The translations under genes and the position numbers were made by a program. Source: Sinorhizobium numidicum (GTDB lineage: Bacteria > Pseudomonadota > Alphaproteobacteria > Rhizobiales > Rhizobiaceae). Taken from it: a stretch of 64,000 nt of DNA. The notes beneath the pieces are model-generated. The model was not told where the DNA came from. It searched no databases and saw only the letters and a program-made list of their open reading frames with translations. Positions 38,408 to 46,807 of this stretch are shown here, one piece after another (positions within the stretch are counted from its first letter, which is position 1; each line of letters opens with the position of its first letter). The DNA is taken from positions 494,001-558,000 of the forward strand of contig NZ_CP120368.1 of NCBI RefSeq assembly GCF_029892045.1, read 5' to 3'.

Positions 38408-39592
38408 TCAGCCTTTTACGGTCCTCAAGGCCCGCGCAAAATCCTCGACTAGATCTTCGCTGTCCTCGATGCCGGCCGAGAACCGTACAGTTCCGGCGGA
38501 AATGCCGAGCTCGGCGCGCGCTTCGTCGGAGAGATTCTTGTGGGTCGTCGTCGCCGGATGCGTGATGAGGCTTTTGGAGTCGCCGAGATTGTTGGAGATG
38601 CGAATGATCTCCAGCGCGTTCTGAAGGGCGAAGGCTGCCTCCTTGCCGCCCTTGAGCTCGAAGGCGACCAGCGTCGAGCCGCCGCTCATCTGCTTGGCGA
38701 TGATATCCGCCTGCGGATGGTCCTTGCGGCCGGGATAGATGACACGGGCGACCTGCGGCTGCTCAGCGAGGAAGTCGGCGATGCGGCGGGCGTTCTCGGT
38801 CTGCTGCTTTACGCGGAGCGGCAGCGTCTCGATGCCCTTGAGCAGCGTCCAGGCGTTGAAGGGCGACATGGCCGGACCCGTGTGCCGGAAATAATCATGC
38901 AGGTTTTCGTCGATCCATTCCTTGTCGGAAAGCACGACGCCGCCGAGGCAGCGGCCTTGGCCGTCGATGTGCTTGGTGGCGGAATAGACGACGACGTGGG
39001 CGCCGAGTTCCAGCGGCTTCTGAAAAAGGGGAGTGGCGAAGACATTATCGACCACAAGCTTGGCGCCGACTTGGTCGGCGAGCTTGGCCACGCCGGCGAT
39101 GTCGATCACCTCGAGCGTCGGGTTGGTCGGGCTTTCGAGGAAGAAGACCTTGGTATTGGGCTGAACGGCCTTTTCCCAATTTTCCAGATCGCGGCCGTCG
39201 ACCAGCGTGCATTCGACGCCGTATTTGGGCGCTAGCGTTTCCACGACCCAGCGGCAGGAGCCGAAGAGGGCGCGGGCGGCAACGATGTGATCCCCTGCTT
39301 TCACCTGGCACAGAACGGCGGCCGAGACCGCCGCCATGCCGGAGGCCGTGGCGCGCGCATCTTCTGCCCCTTCGAGCATGCACATGCGCTTCTCGAACAT
39401 GTCGTTCGTCGGGCTGCCGTAGCGCGCATAGATGAAGCCCTCGGTCTCGCCCTTGAAGCGCGCTTCCGCCGCTTCCGAGGTTTCGTAAACAAAACCCTGC
39501 GTCAGGAAGATCGCCTCGGAAGTCTCTCCGTATTGGGAGCGGGTCGTTCCGCCGTGGACGAGTTGGGTAGCCGGGCGCCAGTTCTTGCTCAT
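38408..39592 (-). CDS. metZ: O-succinylhomoserine sulfhydrylase
   Basis: PLP enzyme of the Cys/Met metabolism family that makes homocysteine from O-succinylhomoserine and sulphide. The 394-residue protein has the PLP Lys in YSATKHIDGQGR (near residue 206), NPTLEVIDIAGVAKLA and SNNLGDSKSLITHPATTTH. The choice of metZ over metB/metY rests on the SAM-II riboswitch upstream and the usual alphaproteobacterial arrangement. A terminator and riboswitch at 39614-39708 control it. Confidence 0.92.
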   Translation of the reverse strand: MSKNWRPATQLVHGGTTRSQYGETSEAIFLTQGFVYETSEAAEARFKGETEGFIYARYGSPTNDMFEKRMCMLEGAEDARATASGMAAVSAAVLCQVKAGDHIVAARALFGSCRWVVETLAPKYGVECTLVDGRDLENWEKAVQPNTKVFFLESPTNPTLEVIDIAGVAKLADQVGAKLVVDNVFATPLFQKPLELGAHVVVYSATKHIDGQGRCLGGVVLSDKEWIDENLHDYFRHTGPAMSPFNAWTLLKGIETLPLRVKQQTENARRIADFLAEQPQVARVIYPGRKDHPQADIIAKQMSGGSTLVAFELKGGKEAAFALQNALEIIRISNNLGDSKSLITHPATTTHKNLSDEARAELGISAGTVRFSAGIEDSEDLVEDFARALRTVKG

Positions 39593-39613
39593 GAGACGGT
39601 CACTTTCAAAAAC

Positions 39614-39642
39614 AAAAAAACCGGCCGCGAAACGACCGGTTT
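39614..39642 (-). terminator. Intrinsic terminator in the metZ leader (riboswitch expression platform)
   Basis: Minus-strand hairpin: arms AAACCGGTCG and CGGCCGGTTT (39633-39642 and 39618-39627 on the plus strand) followed by a T-run (39614-39620). It sits between the riboswitch and the metZ ATG at 39592, so it can stop transcription before metZ. Confidence 0.85.
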
Positions 39643-39652
39643 GAGACCCCGG

Positions 39653-39708
39653 CCTTTTTAGCTACTTGTTTAACGTGGCTGCAAGCCGACCGGCCAAATC
39701 ACCACGGG
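39653..39708 (-). ncRNA. SAM-II (SAM_alpha) riboswitch upstream of metZ
   Basis: Read on the minus strand, the leader contains CGTGGTGATTTGG, then CGGCTTGCAGCCACG, TTAAACAAG and GTAGCTAAAAAGG. These are the conserved parts of the SAM-II pseudoknot: P1 strands CGTGG/CCACG, the TTGCAGCCACG turn, and the AGCTAAAAAGG 3' element that pairs back. S-adenosylmethionine binding lowers metZ expression. The terminator at 39614-39642 follows directly. Confidence 0.92.
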
Positions 39709-39790
39709 ATAAAGCTCCAATACTGCCTGCGCGTGCTTGCGTCAATTCCCGGAGTTTGGTTTTGTCTGGCAACTGAAAATGAGGATCGGA

Positions 39791-40888
39791 ATGGGTCGCA
39801 ACACAGGGATTTTGGCCGACCGCGCAATTGCCGCACTGTTCGCCACGGGACGTTTGAAAAGCGAAGGGCCGCTGGATGACGATCAGATCCAGCCGGCGAG
39901 CCTCGACCTTCGTCTCGGCGCCAAGGCGTTTCGCGTCCGGGCGAGTTTCATGCCGGGCCCCGCGCATCTCGTCGCCGACAAGCTCGACCGGCTGAAACTG
40001 CACGTCATCGATCTTCGCGAAGGTGCCGTGCTCGAAACCGGCTGCGTCTACATCGTGCCGCTGATGGAGAGCCTCCAACTGCCGGAGGACATGTCCGCTT
40101 CGGCCAACCCGAAGAGCTCGACCGGTCGCCTCGACATCTTCACGCGCGTCATCACCGACAGGGCGCAGGAGTTCGACAAGATTCCGGCCGGCTACAGCGG
40201 CCCGCTCTATCTGGAGATCAGCCCGCGCACCTTCCCGATCGTCGTCCGCCGAGGCTCGCGGCTCTCTCAGATACGTTTCCGCGTCGGCCATGCGCTTCTT
40301 TCCGAGCAGGAGCTGCTGGCGCTCCACGAAAGCGATGTGCTCGTCGCCAGCGAACGGCCCAATGTCTCCGGCGGTGGCATCGCGCTTTCGATCGATCTCA
40401 AGGGAACCGGTCCGGATGGGCTGATCGGTTATCGCGGCAAGCATCACACATCGGTGGTCGATGTCGACAAGAAAGCGCAGCACGCGGTCTTCGACTTCTG
40501 GGAACCGCTCTATAGCCGCGGCCGGAACGATCTGATCCTCGATCCCGACGAATTCTATATTCTCGTTTCGCGGGAGGCGGTTCATGTTCCGCCGCTTTAT
40601 GCTGCCGAGATGACCCCGTTTGATCCGCTGGTGGGGGAGTTCCGCGTCCACTATGCCGGGTTCTTCGATCCGGGCTTCGGCCACGCATCGGCCGGCGGCA
40701 GCGGCAGCCGCGCCGTGCTCGAGGTGCGAAGCCACGAAGTGCCGTTCATTCTCGAGCACGGCCAGATCGTCGGCCGTTTGGTTTACGAACACATGATGGA
40801 ACGGCCGGACGGGCTCTACGGCCTCGACCTCGGCTCGAACTATCAGGCGCAGGGCCTCAAGCTTTCGAAGCATTTTCGCGCTGAGTGA
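39791..40888 (+). CDS. 2'-deoxycytidine 5'-triphosphate deaminase, long form
   Basis: Makes dUTP from dCTP for thymidylate synthesis. At 365 residues it is about twice the size of E. coli Dcd and belongs to the long alphaproteobacterial family with two dUTPase-like halves. Conserved parts: DDDQIQPASLDLRLG near the N-terminus, SANPKSSTGRLDIFTRVITD (substrate-binding region) and YRGKHHTSVVDVD at the start of the second half. The ATG at 39791 has GAGG 6 nt upstream; the ATG at 39779 is an alternative. tRNA-Gly follows 50 bp later. Confidence 0.88.
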   Translation: MGRNTGILADRAIAALFATGRLKSEGPLDDDQIQPASLDLRLGAKAFRVRASFMPGPAHLVADKLDRLKLHVIDLREGAVLETGCVYIVPLMESLQLPEDMSASANPKSSTGRLDIFTRVITDRAQEFDKIPAGYSGPLYLEISPRTFPIVVRRGSRLSQIRFRVGHALLSEQELLALHESDVLVASERPNVSGGGIALSIDLKGTGPDGLIGYRGKHHTSVVDVDKKAQHAVFDFWEPLYSRGRNDLILDPDEFYILVSREAVHVPPLYAAEMTPFDPLVGEFRVHYAGFFDPGFGHASAGGSGSRAVLEVRSHEVPFILEHGQIVGRLVYEHMMERPDGLYGLDLGSNYQAQGLKLSKHFRAE

Positions 40889-40938
40889 GCATGAGCGCTT
40901 GACAGATCGCCGCCGTTGAGGAAATTTCCGCTTCTGTT

Positions 40939-41013
40939 GCGGGTGTAGTTCAGTGGTAGAACGCCAGCTTCCCAAGCTTGATGTCGTCGGTTCGATCCCG
41001 ATCACCCGCTCCA
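40939..41013 (+). tRNA. tRNA-Gly (anticodon CCC)
   Basis: 75 nt including encoded CCA. Acceptor GCGGGTG/CACCCGC, D arm GTTC-AGTGGTAGA-AC, anticodon loop TTCCCAA (anticodon CCC), and T arm with GGTTCGATCCC. The anticodon stem CCAGC/GCTTG has one C-T mismatch. It is followed by CCATTTTTCC. Confidence 0.94.
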
Positions 41014-41146
41014 TTTTTCCGGCCCCACTCCACAGCAAGGAAGATGCGGACTCAACAACGGCACTGTAGCCAGTCAGCCCTCATGCCGATAATCTCCCAA
41101 AACGCCGAATCCGCGACGTTCCTGCCGCGGGCGCTTTGACCGGATC

Positions 41147-42007
41147 ATGATGACGCGCGCCAGCAATATCCTTCTCAAGATTTGCGGAATACTCGCACTC
41201 TGCGCCTCGCTCGGCGGTGGATCTGCGAGTGCCGAGCCGAAAGATCTGCCTTTGCTTTTTGACGCCCGCGAGCGCATCCCCCAGCCTGATCTAACCGGTC
41301 TCGCGCGGCTTCGCTTTCTGACCACGGTCGATTTTCCCCCGTTCAACTTCATCGACCAGTCGGGAAAGCTTTCGGGTTTCCATGTCGACTTAGCCCGCGA
41401 GATATGCCGGGAGTTGGAGATCGAAGCCAAGTGCCAGATCCAGGCCGTGACCTACCCGGAGCTCATGCCGGCGCTCGAACAGGGCCAAGGCGAGGCGGTC
41501 GCCGCTGGCATAGCGGTAACGCCGGAGCTCAGGCAGCGCTTCGGCTTTTCCCGAACCTTCATGCAATTGCCTGCTCGCTTTGTCGTAAACGTCAAAGGTG
41601 CAGCGGGGGTAGCGAAGCCGGCGGACCTCGCCGGCAAGCCAATTGGCATTGTCTCCGGCACGACGCATGAGGCGATGTTGAAGGCCTTTTTTCCCGAGTT
41701 CGAAACCAGGCCCTTTCCCGACCGCGCTGCCATGCTGTCCGCCTTGCGCGAGGGCGCCGTCACGGCAGCCTTTTCCGATGGCATGCAGCTGTCCTTCTGG
41801 GTCTCCGGCAGCCTCGCCGGGGGATGCTGCGCCTTGCTGGAGGGCGCCTATTTTTCGCAGCACTTTCTCGGCGAAGGCCTGACGATCATGAACCGGAAGG
41901 CGGAGCCCGCTTTGACTCAGGCGATCGACCATGCCCTGCTGGCGCTCTCGCGCAGCGGCAAGCTCGAGGAGATCTATCTGCGTTACTTTCCGAACGGCAT
42001 TTATTGA
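41147..42007 (+). CDS. Periplasmic amino-acid-type solute-binding protein (SBP_bac_3)
   Basis: A 286-residue protein with a signal peptide (hydrophobic ILLKICGILALCASLGGG, cleavage near ASA-EP) followed by a bacterial extracellular solute-binding family 3 domain. Visible parts are LRFLTTVDFPPFNFID, GFHVDLAREICRELEI, GIAVTPELRQRFGFS and GKPIGIVSGTTHEAMLK. No permease or ATPase genes adjoin it, so it is an orphan binding protein or a sensor-type partner. Substrate unknown. Confidence 0.86.
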   Translation: MMTRASNILLKICGILALCASLGGGSASAEPKDLPLLFDARERIPQPDLTGLARLRFLTTVDFPPFNFIDQSGKLSGFHVDLAREICRELEIEAKCQIQAVTYPELMPALEQGQGEAVAAGIAVTPELRQRFGFSRTFMQLPARFVVNVKGAAGVAKPADLAGKPIGIVSGTTHEAMLKAFFPEFETRPFPDRAAMLSALREGAVTAAFSDGMQLSFWVSGSLAGGCCALLEGAYFSQHFLGEGLTIMNRKAEPALTQAIDHALLALSRSGKLEEIYLRYFPNGIY

Positions 42008-42109
42008 GTGAGCGAGCGGTTGCACCCGCGTCCGCCCTGCTGCCGTGACCCCCGCGGGGGGAGAACGGTCTCGTTGCAGCCGCCAGTTCATTTATCCTGG
42101 AGTATGCAA

Positions 42110-42212
42110 CCACAATTTCCCTTCTCCGTCTGCACGGGCGGAGAGAAAGGAAAGTTGTGGCACCGTCTCGTCCCCTCTCGCCGCAATCGGGAGAGGATCA
42201 GGGTGAGGGGCT
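42110..42212. repeat. Rhizobial-type intergenic palindromic repeat
   Basis: Two hairpin units in the 221-bp gap between convergent genes. One is built on CTTCTCCG/CGGAGAG (about 42121-42143). The other has CCCCTC at 42172-42177 pairing with GAGGGG at 42205-42210 and an inner CCTCTC/GAGAGG. Wording such as GATCAGGGTGAGGGG is, from memory, frequent in rhizobial spacers. Confidence 0.5.
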
Positions 42213-42228
42213 GTTGTCTCATCTCATA

Positions 42229-43041
42229 TTAGCCGCGGTGGAACGGCAACATGAGCGACCAGACGAGCTTTGTCGGTTCGCTGCGTCCATAGGCTCTTAG
42301 TCCCGTCTCGATCGCGTCGTCGCCGCGGGCCGGTTGAGGCACATAGGTGGAGAACAGCCGATCCCAGATCGCGAGATTGAAGCCATAGTTCGAATCCGTC
42401 TCGGCTTTCTCGACGGAGTGGTGGATGCGATGCATGTCCGGCGTGACGATGAACTGCCGCAATATTCTGTCGACGCGGGGGGGCAGCCGCAGATTGGCGT
42501 GATTGAACATTGCACCGGCATTGAGAACGATCTCAAACAGCAGCACTGATAGGGGCGGCGCGCCCAGCGCCAGGATGAACGCGCTTTTCCAAAACATCGA
42601 AAACAGAATTTCGAGCGGGTGAAACCGGAGTGCCGTCGTAAGGTCCACGCCTGGATCGGCATGGTGGACGCGGTGGATGCGCCACAATATCGGCAGCTTG
42701 TGAAACGCGACGTGTTCCAGCCAGACCGCGAAATCGAGCACGATGAAGGCGATGAGGCCGGCAAGCAGTGGCGGTATGCCGAGCGCGGGAAAAACGCCAT
42801 AGCCGCGCGCAGCGACCCATATGGCAACGCCGGTGGCGGCCGCAGGAAAGACGATGCGCAACAAGGCGGAGGAAAGGAGGACGATCGATAGGTTTGTTGC
42901 CCAACGGCGCGCCTTCAGAGCGCGCATGAGCTCCGGTCGCTCCAGCCGTGGGTGGAAGAGCTCAAACACCGCTAGCGCGGCAAAGACCGCCACGAAGGCG
43001 CCGAGCCGCCAGACCGGTTCCGAGATACCCAACACTAGCAC
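42229..43041 (-). CDS. Sterol desaturase/fatty acid hydroxylase family membrane protein
   Basis: Di-iron membrane oxygenase family, 270 residues. It has four or more hydrophobic segments and the His clusters in order: EHVAFHKLP (HX4H type), RIHRVHH and HRIHHSVEK. In rhizobia such proteins modify lipids such as ornithine lipids or carotenoids; the substrate here is not evident. It stands alone, convergent with the solute-binding protein. Confidence 0.86.
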   Translation of the reverse strand: MLVLGISEPVWRLGAFVAVFAALAVFELFHPRLERPELMRALKARRWATNLSIVLLSSALLRIVFPAAATGVAIWVAARGYGVFPALGIPPLLAGLIAFIVLDFAVWLEHVAFHKLPILWRIHRVHHADPGVDLTTALRFHPLEILFSMFWKSAFILALGAPPLSVLLFEIVLNAGAMFNHANLRLPPRVDRILRQFIVTPDMHRIHHSVEKAETDSNYGFNLAIWDRLFSTYVPQPARGDDAIETGLRAYGRSEPTKLVWSLMLPFHRG

Positions 43042-43196
43042 TTTTGCATGCCCAATTCGCGATGACTTTGATCATGGGAGATATGGCGCTTCGCTGCGGT
43101 GGTACAAAGACACGTTGCCGTGAAGGACGGCAGTCGTGCTTCCCCCAGCCGGAGCGGCAAATTGGGCGGAATCCGCACACGCCTTGCTCGTCCGGC

Positions 43197-43607
43197 TTAT
43201 TTGCGGAAACGCGCGATGGCCCCGCGTTCGATCGCGGCGCAGGTCAGCTTGTCCAGATCAAGACGATCGCGCAACAACTGCAACAGCCGGATTTCCTCGT
43301 TGCGGATGCGCTGGTCGGCGGCGGCGATCTCGACGGCGAGTGCGTAGGCCGTATCGTAGAGGGGCTGCGGCAGTGCTTCGCGGACCATTTCCAGAGTGAC
43401 GTCGAGGCCTTCCGGGGCGGCAAGCTGGGCCGCGCATTCGCGACCGATGTGGATCAGCCGCTCCTCGTCAAAGCCGTCGAAAGCTGGCAGGAACCGCACG
43501 AGTCCGCCGATCCGCGCAAATTCGTCGTCGGTCATGCTCCGGTCAACGGCGGACATCATGACCATGACATAGATGAGGGCTTCGTGCTGGCTGAGGCTTT
43601 CGGACAT
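43197..43607 (-). CDS. TerB family tellurite-resistance-like protein
   Basis: Small helical protein, 136 residues, starting MSESLSQHEALIYVMVMMSA. It has the TerB pattern with acidic metal-type positions DRSMTDDEF and ADQRIRNEE in two similar halves. No other ter genes are nearby, so a real link to tellurite is doubtful; TerB-fold proteins are common as stand-alone acidic proteins. GGGAG precedes the ATG. Confidence 0.8.
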   Translation of the reverse strand: MSESLSQHEALIYVMVMMSAVDRSMTDDEFARIGGLVRFLPAFDGFDEERLIHIGRECAAQLAAPEGLDVTLEMVREALPQPLYDTAYALAVEIAAADQRIRNEEIRLLQLLRDRLDLDKLTCAAIERGAIARFRK

Positions 43608-43635
43608 TTGTCTCCCCCGAATTCGTCCCGGACGG

Positions 43636-43739
43636 CTACAGCGCCGTGCGTCTTTTCAAACGTACAAAGGCCGCTGTAACACTCTGAGCTGCTGCATGGT
43701 CTTATTCCTTAAATCGGTTCCGATTTAAGGAACCATGCA
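43636..43739 (-). repeat. Intergenic palindromic repeat family, copy 2 (inverted)
   Basis: Reads CTACAGCGCCGTGCGTC, then ACAAAGGCCGCTGTAACACT, GCTGCATGGTC and the palindrome TTAAATCGG-TT-CCGATTTAA (43710-43729). It matches the reverse complement of the copy at 32671-32765 over its whole length. It occupies the TerB-thermonuclease gap. Confidence 0.75.
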
Positions 43740-43760
43740 ATTAGGGGTTTCGGTGAATGC

Positions 43761-44573
43761 TTACAAGTCGGGCGCGGTGTCGTCCACGGCGATGCCGACC
43801 GTCGGGTCATCGATCACGATGGGAGCGCGGCGCAAGTCGCGCGGGTCGTCGCCGTAAAACCCGAGCTTTGCGTTTCGGGCAGCTTCGGCCTTCGCTTCAA
43901 AGGACGTGCCGGGCAGCGGCTTTGCCCAACCGTTGCTGACGAGCCATTCGGCGGCATTTTGACCGCCAACGGTACAGCTCGCGATGAGGGGCCCTGCTGC
44001 CGGCTTTTCTTCCGGCTGGTCGCAGACGAGGGCGCGCGCTCTTAAAAAGTTGCGAAAGGCAGTGCGCGCCACCATGCCGCAGGGCCAGCTCTTACCGTTG
44101 TTCTCGCAGACTTTCTCGGGGCGTTCCGGCTCGACGTCCTTGAGTTGCAAGGTGGTATCGTTGGACTGGATAAGTCCGGAGGCAAGCGCGACCGGCCGCG
44201 GGAAGACGGCGGTGACGGGCTTCCGTTTTTCTTCCGATCCGGAAAGCGGCGGTCTCGGGGCCACGCGCTCGAGCGGTTGCGCGATGCCATCCTCCGGTGC
44301 GGCGAAGAGATCCGGCTCGATCGTCCGCGCGGGGAGCCGCGAGCCCTTGCCGGCACCAGCACGCTGTTCGGCGGCAGGCGGCGCGGCCTCCATAGGAACG
44401 TTTTCCGCCGTATCCGGCTCCTCGATCGTCGCCGGATCCGGCGTTTCGAGAATGAGGTCGGGTGCCGCCGCGCTTTCGCGATCGCGGATCGTTGCGGCGC
44501 CGCTCAGCAGGATGCCGGAATAGAGCGCGAGGGCCAAAAGCCCGCCGGCGGTCGTGATGATCTGCTGCCGCAT
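43761..44573 (-). CDS. Thermonuclease-like exported protein, probably catalytically degenerate
   Basis: A 270-residue protein with an N-terminal membrane anchor or signal (IITTAGGLLALALYSGILLS), a Pro/Ala/Glu-rich linker to about residue 125, and a C-terminal staphylococcal-nuclease-like domain (KVCENNGKSWPCGMVARTAF, ASCTVGGQNAAEWLVSNGWA, ARNAKLGFYG). The Arg expected before the LxxVD-like strand is Gln (TLQLKDVEP), and the later Y-G-R motif reads GPL, so both catalytic Arg appear lost. It lies 13 bp after the S24-type regulator, a likely operon. Confidence 0.7.
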   Translation of the reverse strand: MRQQIITTAGGLLALALYSGILLSGAATIRDRESAAAPDLILETPDPATIEEPDTAENVPMEAAPPAAEQRAGAGKGSRLPARTIEPDLFAAPEDGIAQPLERVAPRPPLSGSEEKRKPVTAVFPRPVALASGLIQSNDTTLQLKDVEPERPEKVCENNGKSWPCGMVARTAFRNFLRARALVCDQPEEKPAAGPLIASCTVGGQNAAEWLVSNGWAKPLPGTSFEAKAEAARNAKLGFYGDDPRDLRRAPIVIDDPTVGIAVDDTAPDL

Positions 44574-44586
44574 CAGGAAGAATATC

Positions 44587-45246
44587 CTATTGGCTGGCCC
44601 AGATGATCCGGGCAATCCACTCCACGTCTGTCATTTCGAAAGTGCGGTTCGGGTGCTCGGGATTGAGCGACAGGAGTTCGATGCCGCGCGGCGTCTGCCG
44701 CGTAAGGACTTTCGCCATCACCTCGCCCTCGCGGGTCTTGACCACGACGCGATCGCCGCGGCGCACCTGCGCGCTCGGATCGACGATCAGAACATCGCCG
44801 TCACGATAAAGCGGCAGCATGCTGTCACCCTGGATTTCCAGGGCATAGACGCTGGCCCGCCGTTCCGGTGCGACAGGAAATTCGACTTCATCCCACCCTT
44901 GGCCCGCCGGAAAGCCGCCGTCATCGAAGAAGCCGCCGGCGCCGGCCTGGGCGAAACCGATCAGCGGAATGCTCGCCGCCTGCCCGTGTCGTTCCGGCAA
45001 ACCGTTATCGCCGGCGCCGGGCTGCATGAGAGCCATGAACTGGTCGACCGTGGCGCCGGTCGCCTCCAGGATTTTGGAGATCGATTCCGTCGAGGGCCAG
45101 CGGTCGCGGCCATCGGCGGATTGGCGCTTCGATTTGTTGAAAGATGTCGGATCGAGTCCGGCCCGCCGGGCAAGACCCGACGGCGAAAGGTGATGACGCT
45201 CGGCCAGCGCATCGATCGCGTGCCAGATGCTGTCATGTGAAAGCAT
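44587..45246 (-). CDS. LexA-like transcriptional regulator with S24 peptidase domain
   Basis: The 219-residue protein has an N-terminal XRE-type helix-turn-helix (LAERHHLSPSGLARRAGLD, TSFNKSKR) and a C-terminal S24 domain. The catalytic Ser is in EIQGDSMLPLYRDGD and the Lys in EVMAKVL, so self-cleavage is possible in principle. The cleavage site region is near GFAQAGAGGFFDDGG. I use ATG 45246. It resembles phage-type repressors kept in rhizobial chromosomes and is transcribed with the thermonuclease-like gene. Confidence 0.84.
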   Translation of the reverse strand: MLSHDSIWHAIDALAERHHLSPSGLARRAGLDPTSFNKSKRQSADGRDRWPSTESISKILEATGATVDQFMALMQPGAGDNGLPERHGQAASIPLIGFAQAGAGGFFDDGGFPAGQGWDEVEFPVAPERRASVYALEIQGDSMLPLYRDGDVLIVDPSAQVRRGDRVVVKTREGEVMAKVLTRQTPRGIELLSLNPEHPNRTFEMTDVEWIARIIWASQ

Positions 45247-45541
45247 ATCGATCCATCCCGGAAACACCGGCGACGCCGTCTCTTGGCATCATGTTACATT
45301 AGCGAAGCGCGAGAGGGCCGTAAAGGATGCGAAGGAAAATAGTCCTTTGTTTTCCAGTCGTTGAATTTGCAGCTCGCCGCCCTAAGTCGGCGTCAGTTTC
45401 GCCCTCGGAATTTAAGAGGCACACGCTTGTCCTCAGTTCTGAAATCGGCCTGGAGGCTGGCCGGGCTGCATCACTCAAAGGGGTGGCGCTTATCGTTCTG
45501 TTCACCACTTCATCATGCTTTCGGTTCTCGGTCCTTGGTCA
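45247..45541. other. Intergenic stretch without a recognisable feature
   Basis: About 295 bp upstream of the S24 regulator and beyond the HxlR gene stop codon. Short open frames exist, but none has a ribosome binding site or a recognisable product. I see no repeat or terminator in it. Confidence 0.5.
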
Positions 45542-46054
45542 TCAGGCGAGCGCGCGCTCCTTCGCCTTTCGCGCCACAGCTTCGTAAGCGGCCTGGAGCG
45601 TCTGGCGCACCGATGGCCCCTCCGGAAACTTGGGGGCGGTTCCCATATGCTCGACACGCAATTCATCCATGAATCTCTCCCAAAGCGCCGGGCCGCCTTC
45701 CTCCATCAGTTGCGCGCGGATGCTGAGTTCCTCGCTGACGGGGAGATAGCGGCGGCCCCAGGCTCCGAGATGCGCCATGATCGGCACCAGCGCTATCGCC
45801 ATCTCCGTCAGGCTGTAGATCGCCTTCTGCTTGTGGCTGGGATCATCCGTCTTGGTCAGCATCCCCATTTCCACCAGCATCCTCAGTCGATCGGCGAGAA
45901 TATTGGAGGATATCCCTTCCTCGGAGCGCAGCAGTTCACGGAAATGCCGTTTGCCGCCGAAGATCATGTCGCGAAGGATCAGCAGGCTCCATTTATCGCC
46001 GAAGACTTCGAGTGAAAGATTGATCGGGCATCCCGAGCGATGGTCGTCTGTCAT
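45542..46054 (-). CDS. HxlR family transcriptional regulator
   Basis: Winged-helix regulator, 170 residues, with the HxlR/DUF24 core: CPINLSLEVFGDKWSLLILR, GGKRHFRELLRSEEGISSN, LADRLRMLVEMGMLTK and YSLTEMAIALVPI. The single Cys near the N-terminus corresponds to the redox-sensing Cys of some members. It is divergent from the SRPBCC gene; a candidate operator lies between them at 46168-46190. Confidence 0.88.
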   Translation of the reverse strand: MTDDHRSGCPINLSLEVFGDKWSLLILRDMIFGGKRHFRELLRSEEGISSNILADRLRMLVEMGMLTKTDDPSHKQKAIYSLTEMAIALVPIMAHLGAWGRRYLPVSEELSIRAQLMEEGGPALWERFMDELRVEHMGTAPKFPEGPSVRQTLQAAYEAVARKAKERALA

Positions 46055-46167
46055 GCGTACCTCTTCAGATCTCGGCGATTTTGGATCAGCGGTCGAAACT
46101 CATTTTCTAAAACTGCTTGCATTATTGCATCAGTGGAGCTAACGTGCAACTGCTTTCAAAACAAGAG

Positions 46168-46190
46168 CAGTACTATGGACATAGGTACTG
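46168..46190. promoter_or_regulatory. Imperfect inverted repeat, HxlR operator candidate
   Basis: CAGTAC at 46168-46173 and GTACTG at 46185-46190, with inner TATG and CATAG, giving AGTAC-N11-GTACT. It lies 65 bp upstream of the SRPBCC start and 114 bp upstream of the HxlR gene. TACT/AGTA half-sites are known for several DUF24 regulators. Confidence 0.5.
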
Positions 46191-46254
46191 TCCTTTGGAT
46201 CGGAAGGACGTCCGGCGGGAGAAGCGCCGGATATTCACGGAGGAGGAGAATGTC

Positions 46255-46728
46255 GTGACCAATACATCCGTCGAGCATGCAAGCTTCACAATCGAGCGTG
46301 TCTTCAAGGCGTCTCCCGCCCGGGTCTTTCGGGCCTTCGCCGATCCCGAAGCGCATGACCGCTGGTTCGTCAAGGCTGAGAATTGGCCGGTAGCGGAATA
46401 CCGACACGACTTCCGCGTCGGCGGACGGGAAAGCGGCCGTTTCAGCCAGGACGGCAAGACTTTCTATTTCAACGAAACCGTCTATCTCGATATCGTCGAG
46501 AACAGACGGATCGTCTCGGCCTATACGATGGCGAGGGACGACCGGCGGATTTCCGCCTCCATCGCCACAGTCGATCTGGTGCCGGAAGGAAGCGGCACGC
46601 GCGTCGTCTTTACCGAGCAGGCCGCCTTTCTGGATGGGCTCGACAAGGTCGAATATCGTCGGGATGGTTGGGAACAACTGATCGGCTTGCTGGCCGCTGA
46701 GCTTGGCGAGAAGGCTGAGGCCGCTTGA
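46255..46728 (+). CDS. SRPBCC/AHSA1 domain protein
   Basis: A 157-residue protein of the activator-of-Hsp90-like START fold: FTIERVFKASPARVFRAFAD, PEAHDRWF, FRVGGRESGRF and TEQAAFLDG near the C-terminus. Start GTG 46255 is set by the strong GGAGGAGGAG before it. Such proteins bind hydrophobic ligands and are often paired with a small HTH regulator, as here with the divergent HxlR gene. Ligand unknown. Confidence 0.86.
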   Translation: MTNTSVEHASFTIERVFKASPARVFRAFADPEAHDRWFVKAENWPVAEYRHDFRVGGRESGRFSQDGKTFYFNETVYLDIVENRRIVSAYTMARDDRRISASIATVDLVPEGSGTRVVFTEQAAFLDGLDKVEYRRDGWEQLIGLLAAELGEKAEAA

Positions 46729-46807
46729 GGGAGCGGAGCCGCGCAGGGCTTGATTTCCCGTGCACTCACCTTTCCCCGCCACCTCTGCTTGAAGCGGCAG
46801 CCCTTAT

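Noticed and set aside
41585..41600. GTAAACGTCAAA, resembling half of the palindromic operator
   Set aside because: Only one arm is present and it lies inside the solute-binding protein gene.
45327..45672. Short plus-strand frames in the spacer before the HxlR gene
   Set aside because: They overlap the HxlR 3' end, lack ribosome binding sites and have no recognisable product.
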